Shown: piece by piece, positions 1-8,245 of the stretch | Numbering within the stretch: the stretch's first letter is position 1 | How the letters are laid out: the number at the start of each line of letters is the position of its first letter | Assembly: GCA_009903935.1 (NCBI GenBank) | Contig: WYEG01000056.1 | Span: 1-37,254 of the forward strand | Length of the DNA stretch: 37,254 nucleotides | Reading direction: 5' to 3' | DNA from: Caldimicrobium sp. | GTDB taxonomy: Bacteria > Desulfobacterota > Thermodesulfobacteria > Thermodesulfobacteriales > Thermodesulfobacteriaceae | Translations under genes and position numbers: made by a program | The notes under the pieces: generated by a model | Seen by the model: the letters and a program-made list of their open reading frames with translations, nothing else | Told to the model about the DNA's origin: nothing | Databases searched by the model: none

Positions 1-268
1 TTTCAAAATCAAAGCCTCTGAAGATATCTTCCTGAGTGTAGCGTTTTTCAAACTCAGCTGAACCATACATATCATAGAGGCGCCTTTTTTCAGGGTCTGA
101 TAAAACGGCGTAGGCTTCGTTAATCTCTTTAAACTTTTCCTCTGCTTCTTTGTTCCCACGATTTCTGTCAGGATGATATTTCATTGCTAATCTTCTGTAA
201 GCTTTTTTAATTTCTTCCTGAGTAGCGTTCCGAGGGACTCCTAAGATTTCGTAGTAATCTTTTGGCAT
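1..268 (-). CDS. J-domain co-chaperone (DnaJ/CbpA-like), 3' part outside window
   Basis: This is the N-terminal 89 residues of a DnaJ-family protein, read on the minus strand and cut by the left window edge. It begins [16 protein letters not shown] and carries the invariant HPD tripeptide at residues 32-34, inside the J-domain helix II/III pattern ([14 protein letters not shown]). J-domains stimulate the ATPase of DnaK/Hsp70. After the J-domain comes a start of a linker ([11 protein letters not shown]), as in DnaJ or CbpA proteins before the Gly/Phe-rich or substrate-binding region. The ATG at 268 has an AGGGG Shine-Dalgarno about 7 nt upstream. Whether it is a full DnaJ with zinc fingers or a shorter CbpA type cannot be told here. 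Confidence 0.93.
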   Translation of the reverse strand, partial: MPKDYYEILGVPRNATQEEIKKAYRRLAMKYHPDRNRGNKEAEEKFKEINEAYAVLSDPEKRRLYDMYGSAEFEKRYTQEDIFRGFDFE

Positions 269-295
269 CTCTTTTCCCCTTGCCTTACTTTTTCG

Positions 296-301
296 ATTAT
301 A
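296..301 (-). promoter_or_regulatory. Possible -10 box for the J-domain gene
   Basis: A perfect TATAAT on the minus strand lies 27 nt before the ATG of the J-domain gene. I see no convincing -35 hexamer 16-18 nt further upstream, so this is a weak call. Confidence 0.35.
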
Positions 302-358
302 AAAAATAAGCCTAAAATCGTGGATTTCAATTTTGTGTTGAAGCCTTAAAGGTCCCCT

Positions 359-702
359 GGGGCTGTTCAAAAAAGTCCCCTCCCTACCTTGTCCTGCCGA
401 GCGTAAGCCGTGCATCCCTCACTTCGTTCGGGACGGCGTCCCCCCTCACTTCGTTCGGGACGGCGCATCGTGAGGTCTTCCCGAGGCGGGCAAGCGCCGA
501 GGGACCCCTCGCTTCGCTCGGGGCGACACAAAAAAGGAGGCTCGGGGTGACACCCCCACCCTGTCATGTCGAGCAATAGCGAGACATCCCTCACCTCAAT
601 CGGGACGGCATCCCCAGGGGGAGACCCCTCGCTTCGCTCGGGGTGACAAAAAAAGGAAGCTCGGGGGGACACATGGGGGCTTGCACAAATTTTTAAAATA
701 CC
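359..702 (-). repeat. Composite GC-rich repeat element with imperfect terminal inverted repeats (copy A)
   Basis: One edge is GGGGCTGTTCAAAAAAGTC (359 onward). The other edge, 675-702, read on the minus strand, has AAAAATTTGTGCAAGCCCCC. The same two edges bound the element at 4601-4754, which fixes the orientation here as minus. The interior is several quasi-palindromic units of the type CCCCTCGCTTCGCTCGGGG, with variants ending CGGGACGGC or CGGGGTGACA. It contains an open minus-strand frame (367-672) that reads only repeat-derived peptide such as CHPERSEGS, so I do not call a gene. Confidence 0.75.
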
Positions 703-789
703 TTCAAAGTCCCATTGACTAAGTTTCTTCTGGTTATTAAACTTTTTATCTTAGAAGTCCCTGTTAATAAGGCTTATAAAGAGCTTTAG

Positions 790-945
790 TTAGCTTACAT
801 ACTACCCACAAGATGGACAACAGGATTAGGCAGGTGCATATTTAAGTTTGGTTCAGAGGATGGCGAATTTTTAAGTGGAGAAATAAAGGTGGACGAGAGC
901 TATTTTGGAGGTAGAAGGAAGGTCAAGAGGGGGAGAGGTATAATT
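790..945 (+). pseudogene. Relic of an IS1595/ISXO2-type DDE transposase
   Basis: The frame running through 790-945 reads LAYILP..., then EDGEFLSGEIKVDESYFGG, then RRKVKRGRG. The GEIKVDESYFGGRRK block matches the first catalytic Asp region of IS1595-family (ISXO2-like) transposases. The frame has a stop just upstream (787-789), no start codon, and after RGRG it runs into unrelated sequence ending at a TAA near 1024. The rest of the DDE domain is absent. It lies directly beside repeat copy A. Family assignment is from motif recognition only. Confidence 0.6.
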
Positions 946-1047
946 TTAGGGCTAACTTGGATGAAATGTTGTCCAATGTGCTTGGTGGAATATTTTAAGA
1001 TAATTGATAGTTTAGGTATGAGTTAAACAAAAGAAGGAGGTGATTTG

Positions 1048-1305
1048 ATGTTAACACGCACATTTACTGCTGTTATTTATAAAGAAGGTGATATTTATGT
1101 AGCGGAATGTCCTGAAGTTGGGACGGTAAGCCAGGGATACACAATTGAGGAAGCAATTGCAAATCTTAAAGAGGCAACTGAGCTGTATCTTGAAGAATGC
1201 TTATCAAAAGAAGGGGCATCAACTGGTTTATATATTAAAGAGTTTGTGCTAAGAAAGAGCTCGAAGCCTATTATTTCTACTTTTGACACTGCAATTAATG
1301 TTTAA
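1048..1305 (+). CDS. hicB: HicB-family antitoxin (apparently orphaned)
   Basis: This 85-residue protein has the HicB-like partial RNase H fold pattern: FTAVIYKEGDIYVAECPEV, then SQGYTIEEAIANLKEATELY. HicB proteins neutralise the HicA mRNA interferase and often repress their own operon. The ATG at 1048 is preferred over the TTG at 1045 because GGAGG at 1036-1040 is 7 nt from the ATG. No clear C-terminal DNA-binding helix is visible; the last ~25 residues (KEFVLRKSSKPIISTFDTAI) are short and unassigned. The next frame, overlapping its stop by 8 nt, starts like HicA but is truncated, so toxin neutralisation is probably no longer its role. Confidence 0.85.
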   Translation: MLTRTFTAVIYKEGDIYVAECPEVGTVSQGYTIEEAIANLKEATELYLEECLSKEGASTGLYIKEFVLRKSSKPIISTFDTAINV

Positions 1306-1405
1306 ACTAAAAAATATTTCAGGTGAAGAGGTTATAAGAAGATTAGAGAAATTTTATTATAATAAAGAGCCGAATTTTTTTATAAATTTTGATTTTACAA
1401 ATTGA
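1298..1405 (+). pseudogene. hicA: Truncated hicA toxin start
   Basis: An ATG at 1298 overlaps the hicB stop and reads MFKLKNISGEEVIRRLEKF. This is the typical first helix of HicA (LKNISGKEVIKxLEK). After about residue 20 it turns into low-complexity AT-rich sequence (YYNKEPNFFINFDF) and stops at 1403-1405. The glycine and the catalytic histidine of the HicA dsRBD-like fold (usually GSH) are missing. The break lies near 1353-1357, where the convergent Mg2+ ATPase gene ends, so the toxin gene seems cut at the edge of an inserted segment. Confidence 0.65.
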
Positions 1406-4062
1406 GCTAAAGTTAAATATATTATTATTGTTGGTATTAATACTGCTATGAAATATACTAAGGGTAAAGGGGTCATGCCAAGTTTTTGCCCTAATAGAGT
1501 ATATGGAAGAATTGTTCCAAAAAGTATACCTCCTGTTGTTAAGAAAAGAAAAGGCCATGCAGGTAAGCTTTGTATAAAAGGTATTTTTTCTGTTCTTAGC
1601 ATATACACAACCATGGTCTGTGTCCATAAACTTTCTACAAACCAACCTGTTTGAAAAAGAGAAACAAAATGAGCTTTTAATTCAGCAGGTAACAAGAAAT
1701 AAGAAGATCCTATAGTTATTGGGCAAATCATAAAAAACATTAAAATATAAGTTGTTATATCAAAAACAGAACTAATAGGTCCGAACCAAATCATAAAATA
1801 TTTTAATTTTGAAGTATTCCATATTGTAGGGCTTTTAACATATTTTTCATCCACCTTATCCCAAGGTATTAAAGTCATTGAAAGATCATAGATTAAGTTT
1901 AAAGTCAGGAACTGTAGTGGTGTCATCGGCAAAAAAGGTAAAAAAGCACTAGCTACAAGTACTGAAAAAACATTACCAAAATTGGAGCTTGCAGTAATTG
2001 CAATATATTTTAGAGTATTTGCAAAGCTTTTTCGTCCCTCTTCTACTCCGTCTTTTAAAACTAATAAACTTTTTTCTAAAAGAATGATATCAGCAGATTC
2101 TTTAGCAATATCTACAGCATTATCAACAGATATTGCAACATCTGCTTCTTTCATGGCAGGAGCATCATTTATTCCATCACCTAAAAATCCTACTCTATAT
2201 CCTTTATTCCTTAATACTTTAATTATCCTGACCTTTTGTATAGGAGTAAGTTTTGCAAAAATCGTCGTTTTTTCTGCTAATTTTGCGAGTTCATCATCTG
2301 TCATACTATCTATTTCTTCACCTAAAAGAATGTTTTGTACGGGTATCCCCACTTCCTTACAAACTTTTTTGGTTACTATATCGTTATCGCCTGTTAAAAT
2401 TTTTATTTCAATCCCTAATTCTCTTAAAGCTTTTATAGCATAATAAGCCGTTTCTTTAGGGGGGTCAAGAAAGGCTAAAAAGCCCATCAATACCATTTTA
2501 CTTTCATCTGCTACACTAAATATACCTTCCGGAGGAACTTCATTTTTTTGGGCTACTGCAATTACTCTCATACCCTCTTCGTAAAGTTTTTTAACCAATT
2601 TTAAAGCTTCTTTTTTAAGCTCTTCTGTTAGAGGTATAACCATGCCTTTATACTCAATCCAATCACAGATTGAAAGCACCTCCTCTACAGCGCCTTTGGT
2701 AACCAATTGTCTTTTTTTACCACCGTCTCCATTTTCACTTTCTAAGACCACAGACATTCTTTTTCTTACAAAATCAAATGGTATCTCATCAATTTTTTTA
2801 TATTTTTTTACAAGTTCATTTATATTTAGTCCCTTCTCTTCACTATATTCTAATATGGCTACATCAAGAAGATTTTTTAACCCTGTTTGATAGTAACTAT
2901 TCAAAAAAGCATGTCTTAATACTCGTTCACTTTCGTTTCCGTGTATATCTAAAGAATTTACTAACACTATCTTATTTAAGGTTAAAGTTCCAGTTTTGTC
3001 TGTACAAAGGATATTTTGTGTTCCGAAGTTTATTATTGAATTAAGTCTTTTTACAATGGTTTTACGTTTTGCCATTGAAACAGCACCTTTAGCAAGATTT
3101 ACAGTAACAATCATCGGAAGCATTTCAGGTGTCAATCCCACAGCAACTGCCATTGCAAATAATAAGGCATCTAACCAATTACCTTTTGTTAAACCATTAA
3201 TTAAAAAGACTATGGGAAACATAATGAGCATAAATTGAATAAAAAGTCTGGTTACTGCATCAACGCCCTTTTCAAAACTTGTTTTAGGTTTCTGTCGAAC
3301 CAACTTTTTGGCTATAGAACCCAAGTAAGTACGTTCCCCTGTTTGGAGTACAACACCAACTGCAGAACCACTAACTACACTTGTTCCCATTAAGCATATA
3401 TTTTCTAAATCCAATACAGATAACCTTTCTACGTTCTTTTTTTCTTTTTTTAGATTTGGATATTTTTCTACAGGTTCAGATTCTCCAGTTAACGTTGCTT
3501 GGTTTACAAACAGATCTTTTGAAGCAATAATTCTTAAATCTGCAGGTATCATATCTCCTGCTGAAAGATATACTATGTCTCCCGGAACTATTTCTTCAAT
3601 TTTTATTTCTTTTATATTAGTTTCTTTTCTTTTAACCGCCGCAGTAGTATGAACCATAGCTTTTAGTTTCTCAGCCTCTTTGTTAGACCGATATTCCTGA
3701 AAAAAACGTAAAAGTGCACTAACTAAAATCATTATGGAAATTATTATTATATTAGTCCAATTTCTCTCTTCAGGTGTAACAAATAAGACATCAGTAAAGA
3801 AAGATACAATGGCAATAAATGCGAGTATCCCTATAAATGGATTTATGAAAGATTCGAGAAAAAAAATGTACCATGGAGTGGGTTTTTCATAAATTACTAC
3901 ATTTGGACCGTAAATTTTAAGTCTTTTTTCAACTTCTTCTATTGTTAGGCCATCCTTATCAGTTCCTAAACTCTTAAGCACGTCATCAATGTCTTTCTTT
4001 GCATAATCTATTAACTGTGTAAGAACTGAATAACCTAATTCGTTTTTCTTAATTTTTACCAT
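1357..4062 (-). CDS. mgtA: P-type Mg2+-transporting ATPase (MgtA/MgtB type)
   Basis: This 901-residue protein imports Mg2+ across the inner membrane at the cost of ATP. Visible P-type motifs are TGES at 192-195 (actuator dephosphorylation loop), PEMLP at 312-316 in TM4, the phosphorylated DKTGTLT at 355-361, TGDN at 557-560 and GDGINDAP at 628-635. PEM in TM4 is typical of the MgtA/B (P3B) group rather than Ca2+ pumps. Six or so C-terminal membrane segments follow residue 680, and the length matches the family (~900). The ATG at 4062 has GAGG 7 nt upstream. It is AT-rich compared with genes from 4.8 kb onward: one sampled line (3001-3060) has 16 G/C in 60. No M-box Mg2+ riboswitch is recognisable upstream. 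Confidence 0.96.
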   Translation of the reverse strand: MVKIKKNELGYSVLTQLIDYAKKDIDDVLKSLGTDKDGLTIEEVEKRLKIYGPNVVIYEKPTPWYIFFLESFINPFIGILAFIAIVSFFTDVLFVTPEERNWTNIIIISIMILVSALLRFFQEYRSNKEAEKLKAMVHTTAAVKRKETNIKEIKIEEIVPGDIVYLSAGDMIPADLRIIASKDLFVNQATLTGESEPVEKYPNLKKEKKNVERLSVLDLENICLMGTSVVSGSAVGVVLQTGERTYLGSIAKKLVRQKPKTSFEKGVDAVTRLFIQFMLIMFPIVFLINGLTKGNWLDALLFAMAVAVGLTPEMLPMIVTVNLAKGAVSMAKRKTIVKRLNSIINFGTQNILCTDKTGTLTLNKIVLVNSLDIHGNESERVLRHAFLNSYYQTGLKNLLDVAILEYSEEKGLNINELVKKYKKIDEIPFDFVRKRMSVVLESENGDGGKKRQLVTKGAVEEVLSICDWIEYKGMVIPLTEELKKEALKLVKKLYEEGMRVIAVAQKNEVPPEGIFSVADESKMVLMGFLAFLDPPKETAYYAIKALRELGIEIKILTGDNDIVTKKVCKEVGIPVQNILLGEEIDSMTDDELAKLAEKTTIFAKLTPIQKVRIIKVLRNKGYRVGFLGDGINDAPAMKEADVAISVDNAVDIAKESADIILLEKSLLVLKDGVEEGRKSFANTLKYIAITASSNFGNVFSVLVASAFLPFLPMTPLQFLTLNLIYDLSMTLIPWDKVDEKYVKSPTIWNTSKLKYFMIWFGPISSVFDITTYILMFFMICPITIGSSYFLLPAELKAHFVSLFQTGWFVESLWTQTMVVYMLRTEKIPFIQSLPAWPFLFLTTGGILFGTILPYTLLGQKLGMTPLPLVYFIAVLIPTIIIYLTLAQFVKSKFIKKFGSLL

Positions 4063-4377
4063 TTTTTTACCTCGTTAAATATACTTATTTAAACCTTGTT
4101 TCAAAATACTTTATTAATTATTATTTTAAGAGAACATAGTGTCCTTTTTATTGTGTTAAAATTTCTCCGAGAAGGGTATGGTGGTTCCCCAATTCAATCT
4201 CGTTTAATCCCCTTAACCTCCGTAAATTTAACCTCTCATTCAGCTTTTTCAAGATCAAATATAATAATGTGTCGTTACTATATTGTTACTATTTTAAAAT
4301 ATTGCATTTAATTCCTAATTTGATATGCGACATTGAGAGGGTATATTCCCTGTCCCTTCAGGGAGGTGATAGCTTTT
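4063..4377. other. AT-rich gap with no recognisable gene
   Basis: This stretch lies upstream of the Mg2+ ATPase gene. It holds no credible coding frame; the open frames here have no ribosome-binding site or recognisable product. A small hairpin CCCTG...CAGGG is visible near 4348-4363. Minus-strand TTGAAA and TATATT lie about 15 nt apart, upstream of the ATPase start, a poor promoter candidate. Confidence 0.5.
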
Positions 4378-4600
4378 TGGGATAAATTGATAGAGCTTCA
4401 TAAAATCCGCATAAATTATGAGAGTTTGAGGCAGAGTTCGATAAAATAGGAGTTGCCTGAAGCTAAAAGGAAGAGAAGAATTCATCGAAGAAGATGGAGG
4501 GATGCCCCAAGGCTAGTTTGGCTTTTTCAGATGGGTCCTTCCTTGCATGCAAAGACCAAAGATATGAAATTCTAAACTTGGAATTATAGGAGACATTACT
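4378..4600 (+). pseudogene. Relic of an ISNCY-type transposase
   Basis: One frame reads KLIELHKIRINYESLRQ, an in-frame TAG, then ELPEAKRKRRIHRRRWRDAP and RLVWLFQMGPSLHA. This resembles the helix-turn-helix end and start of the catalytic domain of ISNCY (ISDol1/IS1202-like) transposases, where RRKR...FGELVQMDGSxHxW is expected. A frame shift later gives GIIGDITEL, compatible with the following IGAIDDATG-like strand. Stop, frameshift and loss of the rest mark it as dead. It ends exactly where repeat copy B begins. Family naming is tentative. Confidence 0.5.
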
Positions 4601-4754
4601 GAGCTGTATTAAAAATGTTTTTGTGTAAGCCCTCGCGCTGTCATCCTGAGCGTCAGCCGAGGGGTCTCCTTGTGAGACGCCGTCCCGAACGAAGTGAGGG
4701 ATGCCTCGCTATCGCTCGGCACGACGGAGTAGGAGACTTTTTTGAACAGCCCTT
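4601..4754 (+). repeat. Composite GC-rich repeat element with imperfect terminal inverted repeats (copy B)
   Basis: The left edge is GAGCTGTATTAAAAATGT (4601 onward), continuing TTTTTGTGTAAGCCC. The right edge is GACTTTTTTGAACAGCCC (4735-4752), whose reverse complement GGGCTGTTCAAAAAAGTC aligns with the left edge as an imperfect inverted repeat. Between them sit GAGCGTCAGCCGAGGGGTCT and GAACGAAGTGAGGGATGCCT units. At 154 nt this is the cleanest short copy and defines the element ends. Confidence 0.75.
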
Positions 4755-4828
4755 AGGAGACCTTACTGACAAACATCAAGAATGTGTTAGAATAAGACAA
4801 TCATTTAAGAGGTCAATTCTATAACAAG

Positions 4829-7800
4829 TTGGCGTCAGTATACATAAAACGGCTCGAGATTTACGGGTTTAAGTCCTTTCCTTATAGAACCATTGTAGAA
4901 TTGCATCCTGGGATTACAGGGATTGTAGGACCAAACGGGGCGGGGAAAAGCAACCTCCTTGATGCCATAAAATGGGTCCTTGGCGAAGGGAGCCCAAAGC
5001 GCCTCCGAGTTAAAGAGATGGCTGACCTTATCTTTTCTGGCGACCATGGACGAAAAGTTGACTTTGCGGAGGTTAAGCTTGTTTTAGCTCATGAACCTCC
5101 TGTGTTAGAAAAGTTTAAAGACCTCCCGGAGATTAGCATTGTTAGACGTTTTTATCGGGACGGAGAGGGCGAGTTTTTTATCAATCAAAAACCCTGTAGG
5201 CTAAGGGATATTCAACTTCTTTTCCTTGAGCTTGGTATTAGTAATCAAGGTTATTCCATCATCGACCAAGGAGATATCACAAAATTCATCGAGCTTTCAG
5301 CTAAGGAAAGAAGAGTTTTTCTTGAAGATTTAGCGGGAGTTTCAAAGATTAAATTTGCCGAGGCTGAGATAACTAAAAACATAGAAAAGACAGAATTTAA
5401 CCTCATTAGGATTAAAGACCTGCTTTTAGAAGTAGAACGCCAGTATTTATCCCTAAAAGAGCAGGCAGAAAGGGCACAGAAGTACTTAGAGATAAAAAGA
5501 AGGTATCTTATCCTATCGCTTGCCTTAAACGAGGAAAGGGCTAAAAGGGTAGGCACTGAATTAAGCGAAGTTCGGCAGAAGATAAAAAGTTTAGAGGAGA
5601 AAAAGGCTTCTTTAGAAAGAGAAATTGAAAGACTTGAGGACCTGGAAAAGGAAGAGCAGATAACGATGTCTGAGCTTACATTAAAGCTAAAATCTTTGCA
5701 AGGAGAAAAGGCTAACTTAGAAGCTGAGCTAAACAGGCTCAATCAGAGCCTAAATAACCTTCTTCGAGAAGAGGCTGACCTTAAGGCTCGCATGGAAAGG
5801 GAAAGGATTCGCTTAAGTCATGAAGAAGAAAGAATAAAGAAGGTGGAAGCTGAAGAAGGAACAATTCAGAATGAGCTTTCGAAGCTTACCCAACAAAAAG
5901 ATGAACTGCAAAGGCAAAAGGATGAAAAGAACAGGGCTCAAGCCAAGGGAAGAAAGGAGCTTGAAGCTAAAAAAGCTGAATTGGCAAAGCTTGATGCTTC
6001 ATGGCAAGAGCTTTTGAGAAAAAGAGATAGACTTTACGAGAAAAAAGCTTTACTTGAGAGCCAAATAAAAAGCTTTGAGAAGGAATTAGTAAGGCTAAAA
6101 GAGGATGTTCTCACTTTAGAGGAGAGGGATAGTTCTTCTAAAGAAAGGATGGCAAAGCTTAGGGAAGAAAGAAGAGGTCTGGAAGAAGCTTTGCAAAGAA
6201 TAAGGCAAGAAATCAATATGCTTAAAAACAAACAGGATGAGGTCTCGTCAAACCTTTCAAGCTTAAAAGAGGAGATGATTTTAGTCTCCTCTCATGCTCA
6301 AAGATTGGTAAAAAACATAGAATTTCTTGATTCTCTGCTTAAAAAAGAGGGAAAGCCTGAGAAAATTGACCTCCCTACGGAAAGGATCCTTGGATATAGG
6401 TTTAAAGACCTCTCTACAGAGGATATAAAGGTTCTTGAGTTTGTGCTTGGTGATAGGCTTAAAGCCATCATTGTTAAAGATATAGACGAAATAAAAAATT
6501 TGGCTAAAAGTAGCGAGGAAAACCTCATCTTTATACTGGAAGAAGAGCTTAAAAGATACGACTTTTCCTTGTTCAAACATCACAAAGACACAGGGCTAAT
6601 CATAAGCCCAGACGGTTTCCTCTATTTGATGAAGAAAGAAAAGAAGGGGCTATTTTCCTTGATTAAAGAAAGGGAAGAGCTTTCAGCAGAGTTAAAAGTT
6701 TGGCAAGAAAAAGAAAAGGAGCTTAAAGAGAGGCAAAAGAGCCTGATTCAAGAAAAAGAGGCAGTTTCTAACGAGATTAAAAAGCTTGAAGAAAAGGCAA
6801 GGGAGCATGAAAAAAAGTTAAACGCTCTTTTATCCATGGAAAGAGAGTTAGAAAAAGAAGCCTTAAAGATGGAAGAGAGAAGACTTCGCCTAAGTGAAGA
6901 AAGGCAAAAATTGGAAGAAATGCACCGGAGAGCTCTTTCAGAAATGGGAAACATAAATCAGGAGTTAGAGGAGATACAAGCTAAACTAATAACCCTTGAG
7001 AAACAAATAAAGGATAAGAAAAGAGAAGTCGAAAATTGGGAAAAAGAATTTTTTAGCTTAAGAAAGAGCTTAGAAAGCCTTGAAAGAGATCTATTACAAC
7101 TTAACACGAGAATAGCTTACTTAAACGATAGACTTAAAGCGCTAAAGGAAGAGAAACAAAGGGCGTTATCTGCTATAAAATCTTCAAAGTTTAATCTTGA
7201 AAGGCATGAAAGGGAGGCTTTGATTGTTTCAGAAAACTTAAAAACCCTTAAAGAGAAAAGGTCTAAGCTCGAAAAAGACCTTGAGGCTATAAAACTAAGG
7301 TTGCAGGAGCTTGAAGGGAAAAGAGAGGAGTATGCTTCAAGAATAAAAGAATTGCAAGACCAAAGAAAAACTCATGAAAAGATGGTCCACAAGCTCACAG
7401 TAGAGATACATAATGCCAGCCTTCGAGAAAAAGAGCTTGAGCTTCTTTTAGCAAAGTTAAACGATGAGATAAAGAGCCTTAAAGAAAGCTTGTCTTTTGA
7501 TGGATTAAACAGTGGTTCTTGCCTACCCCTAACTTTTGACCCCTCCCTTGACCTTGCTGAAGAGGTTTCAAGGCTTAGAGAGGAGCTAAAGAGGTTTGGA
7601 GATGTAAACCTTCACAGCATAAAAGAGTTTGAAGCTATCGAGAAGCGCTATAAAGAGCTCCTTTCTCATAAGGAGGATTTAGAGGCAAGCATTGCCAAGC
7701 TAAAAGAGGTTTTAAGGGAACTAAATGAGTCCGCTCGGTCAAAGCTTGTGGAAACTTTAGAAAAGGTAAACGAAAAGGCAAGGGAGATTTTTTCTGAGCT

Positions 7801-8245
7801 TTTTCCTTCAGCGCAGGCAGAATTAGCGCTCGTAGGGGAAGACCCTCTAACCGCAGGGCTTGAGATTAGGATAAGGATCCCAAACAAAAATGTAAAAAGT
7901 ATTAACATGCTCTCTGGTGGAGAGAAGGCTTTATGTGTTATCGGATTTTTACTTTCTTTTTACCTTGTCCATCCAAGCCCATTCTTGGTCTTAGATGAGG
8001 TTGATGCCCCCCTTGATGAAAAGAACGCTATAAAATTTGTAAAGCTGCTTAAGAGGATTACTAAGAATTCTCAGGTTCTTTTGATAACTCACAACCCTCA
8101 AGTAATGAAGGAAGTTGACCTTTTAATTGGAGTGACAATGGAAGAGAAAGGAATATCCAAGGTTCTTAAACTTAACCTTCGCGAGTTTAAGAAGGATCAT
8201 CAGCTCGAGGCAACTCCCCGAACAAAAAAGGCTATCCTACCTTAA
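4829..8245 (+). CDS. smc: Chromosome segregation SMC ATPase
   Basis: SMC is the ATPase core of the bacterial condensin that organises and segregates the chromosome. The N-terminal half-head has Walker A GPNGAGKS at 34-41. Two long coiled coils (about 170-500 and 615-930) flank the hinge. The C-terminal head has the ABC signature LSGGEK at 1028-1033 and Walker B LVLDEVDAPLD at 1053-1063. Length is 1138 residues, below the usual ~1150-1200. The shortfall seems to lie in the hinge (about 511-615), which keeps a front part (ILGYRF...VLGDRLKAIIVKD) and a tail (GLIISPDGFLYL) but lacks the second subdomain core. The start is TTG at 4829 giving MASVYIKRLEIYGFKSF; the nearest SD-like AAGAGG is 16 nt upstream, so initiation looks weak. 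It is monocistronic here and its end overlaps the convergent PilZ gene by 9 nt. Confidence 0.97.
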   Translation: MASVYIKRLEIYGFKSFPYRTIVELHPGITGIVGPNGAGKSNLLDAIKWVLGEGSPKRLRVKEMADLIFSGDHGRKVDFAEVKLVLAHEPPVLEKFKDLPEISIVRRFYRDGEGEFFINQKPCRLRDIQLLFLELGISNQGYSIIDQGDITKFIELSAKERRVFLEDLAGVSKIKFAEAEITKNIEKTEFNLIRIKDLLLEVERQYLSLKEQAERAQKYLEIKRRYLILSLALNEERAKRVGTELSEVRQKIKSLEEKKASLEREIERLEDLEKEEQITMSELTLKLKSLQGEKANLEAELNRLNQSLNNLLREEADLKARMERERIRLSHEEERIKKVEAEEGTIQNELSKLTQQKDELQRQKDEKNRAQAKGRKELEAKKAELAKLDASWQELLRKRDRLYEKKALLESQIKSFEKELVRLKEDVLTLEERDSSSKERMAKLREERRGLEEALQRIRQEINMLKNKQDEVSSNLSSLKEEMILVSSHAQRLVKNIEFLDSLLKKEGKPEKIDLPTERILGYRFKDLSTEDIKVLEFVLGDRLKAIIVKDIDEIKNLAKSSEENLIFILEEELKRYDFSLFKHHKDTGLIISPDGFLYLMKKEKKGLFSLIKEREELSAELKVWQEKEKELKERQKSLIQEKEAVSNEIKKLEEKAREHEKKLNALLSMERELEKEALKMEERRLRLSEERQKLEEMHRRALSEMGNINQELEEIQAKLITLEKQIKDKKREVENWEKEFFSLRKSLESLERDLLQLNTRIAYLNDRLKALKEEKQRALSAIKSSKFNLERHEREALIVSENLKTLKEKRSKLEKDLEAIKLRLQELEGKREEYASRIKELQDQRKTHEKMVHKLTVEIHNASLREKELELLLAKLNDEIKSLKESLSFDGLNSGSCLPLTFDPSLDLAEEVSRLREELKRFGDVNLHSIKEFEAIEKRYKELLSHKEDLEASIAKLKEVLRELNESARSKLVETLEKVNEKAREIFSELFPSAQAELALVGEDPLTAGLEIRIRIPNKNVKSINMLSGGEKALCVIGFLLSFYLVHPSPFLVLDEVDAPLDEKNAIKFVKLLKRITKNSQVLLITHNPQVMKEVDLLIGVTMEEKGISKVLKLNLREFKKDHQLEATPRTKKAILP

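Noticed and set aside
367-672. Open frame of 101 codons on the minus strand
   Set aside because: It lies wholly within a repeat element and reads only repeat-derived peptide; no ribosome-binding site.
4063-4200. Mg2+ riboswitch (M-box) before mgtA
   Set aside because: No M-box core or clear terminator/anti-terminator pair is recognisable.
4096-4311. 71-codon plus-strand frame upstream of mgtA
   Set aside because: No ribosome-binding site, no family resemblance, AT-rich non-coding look.
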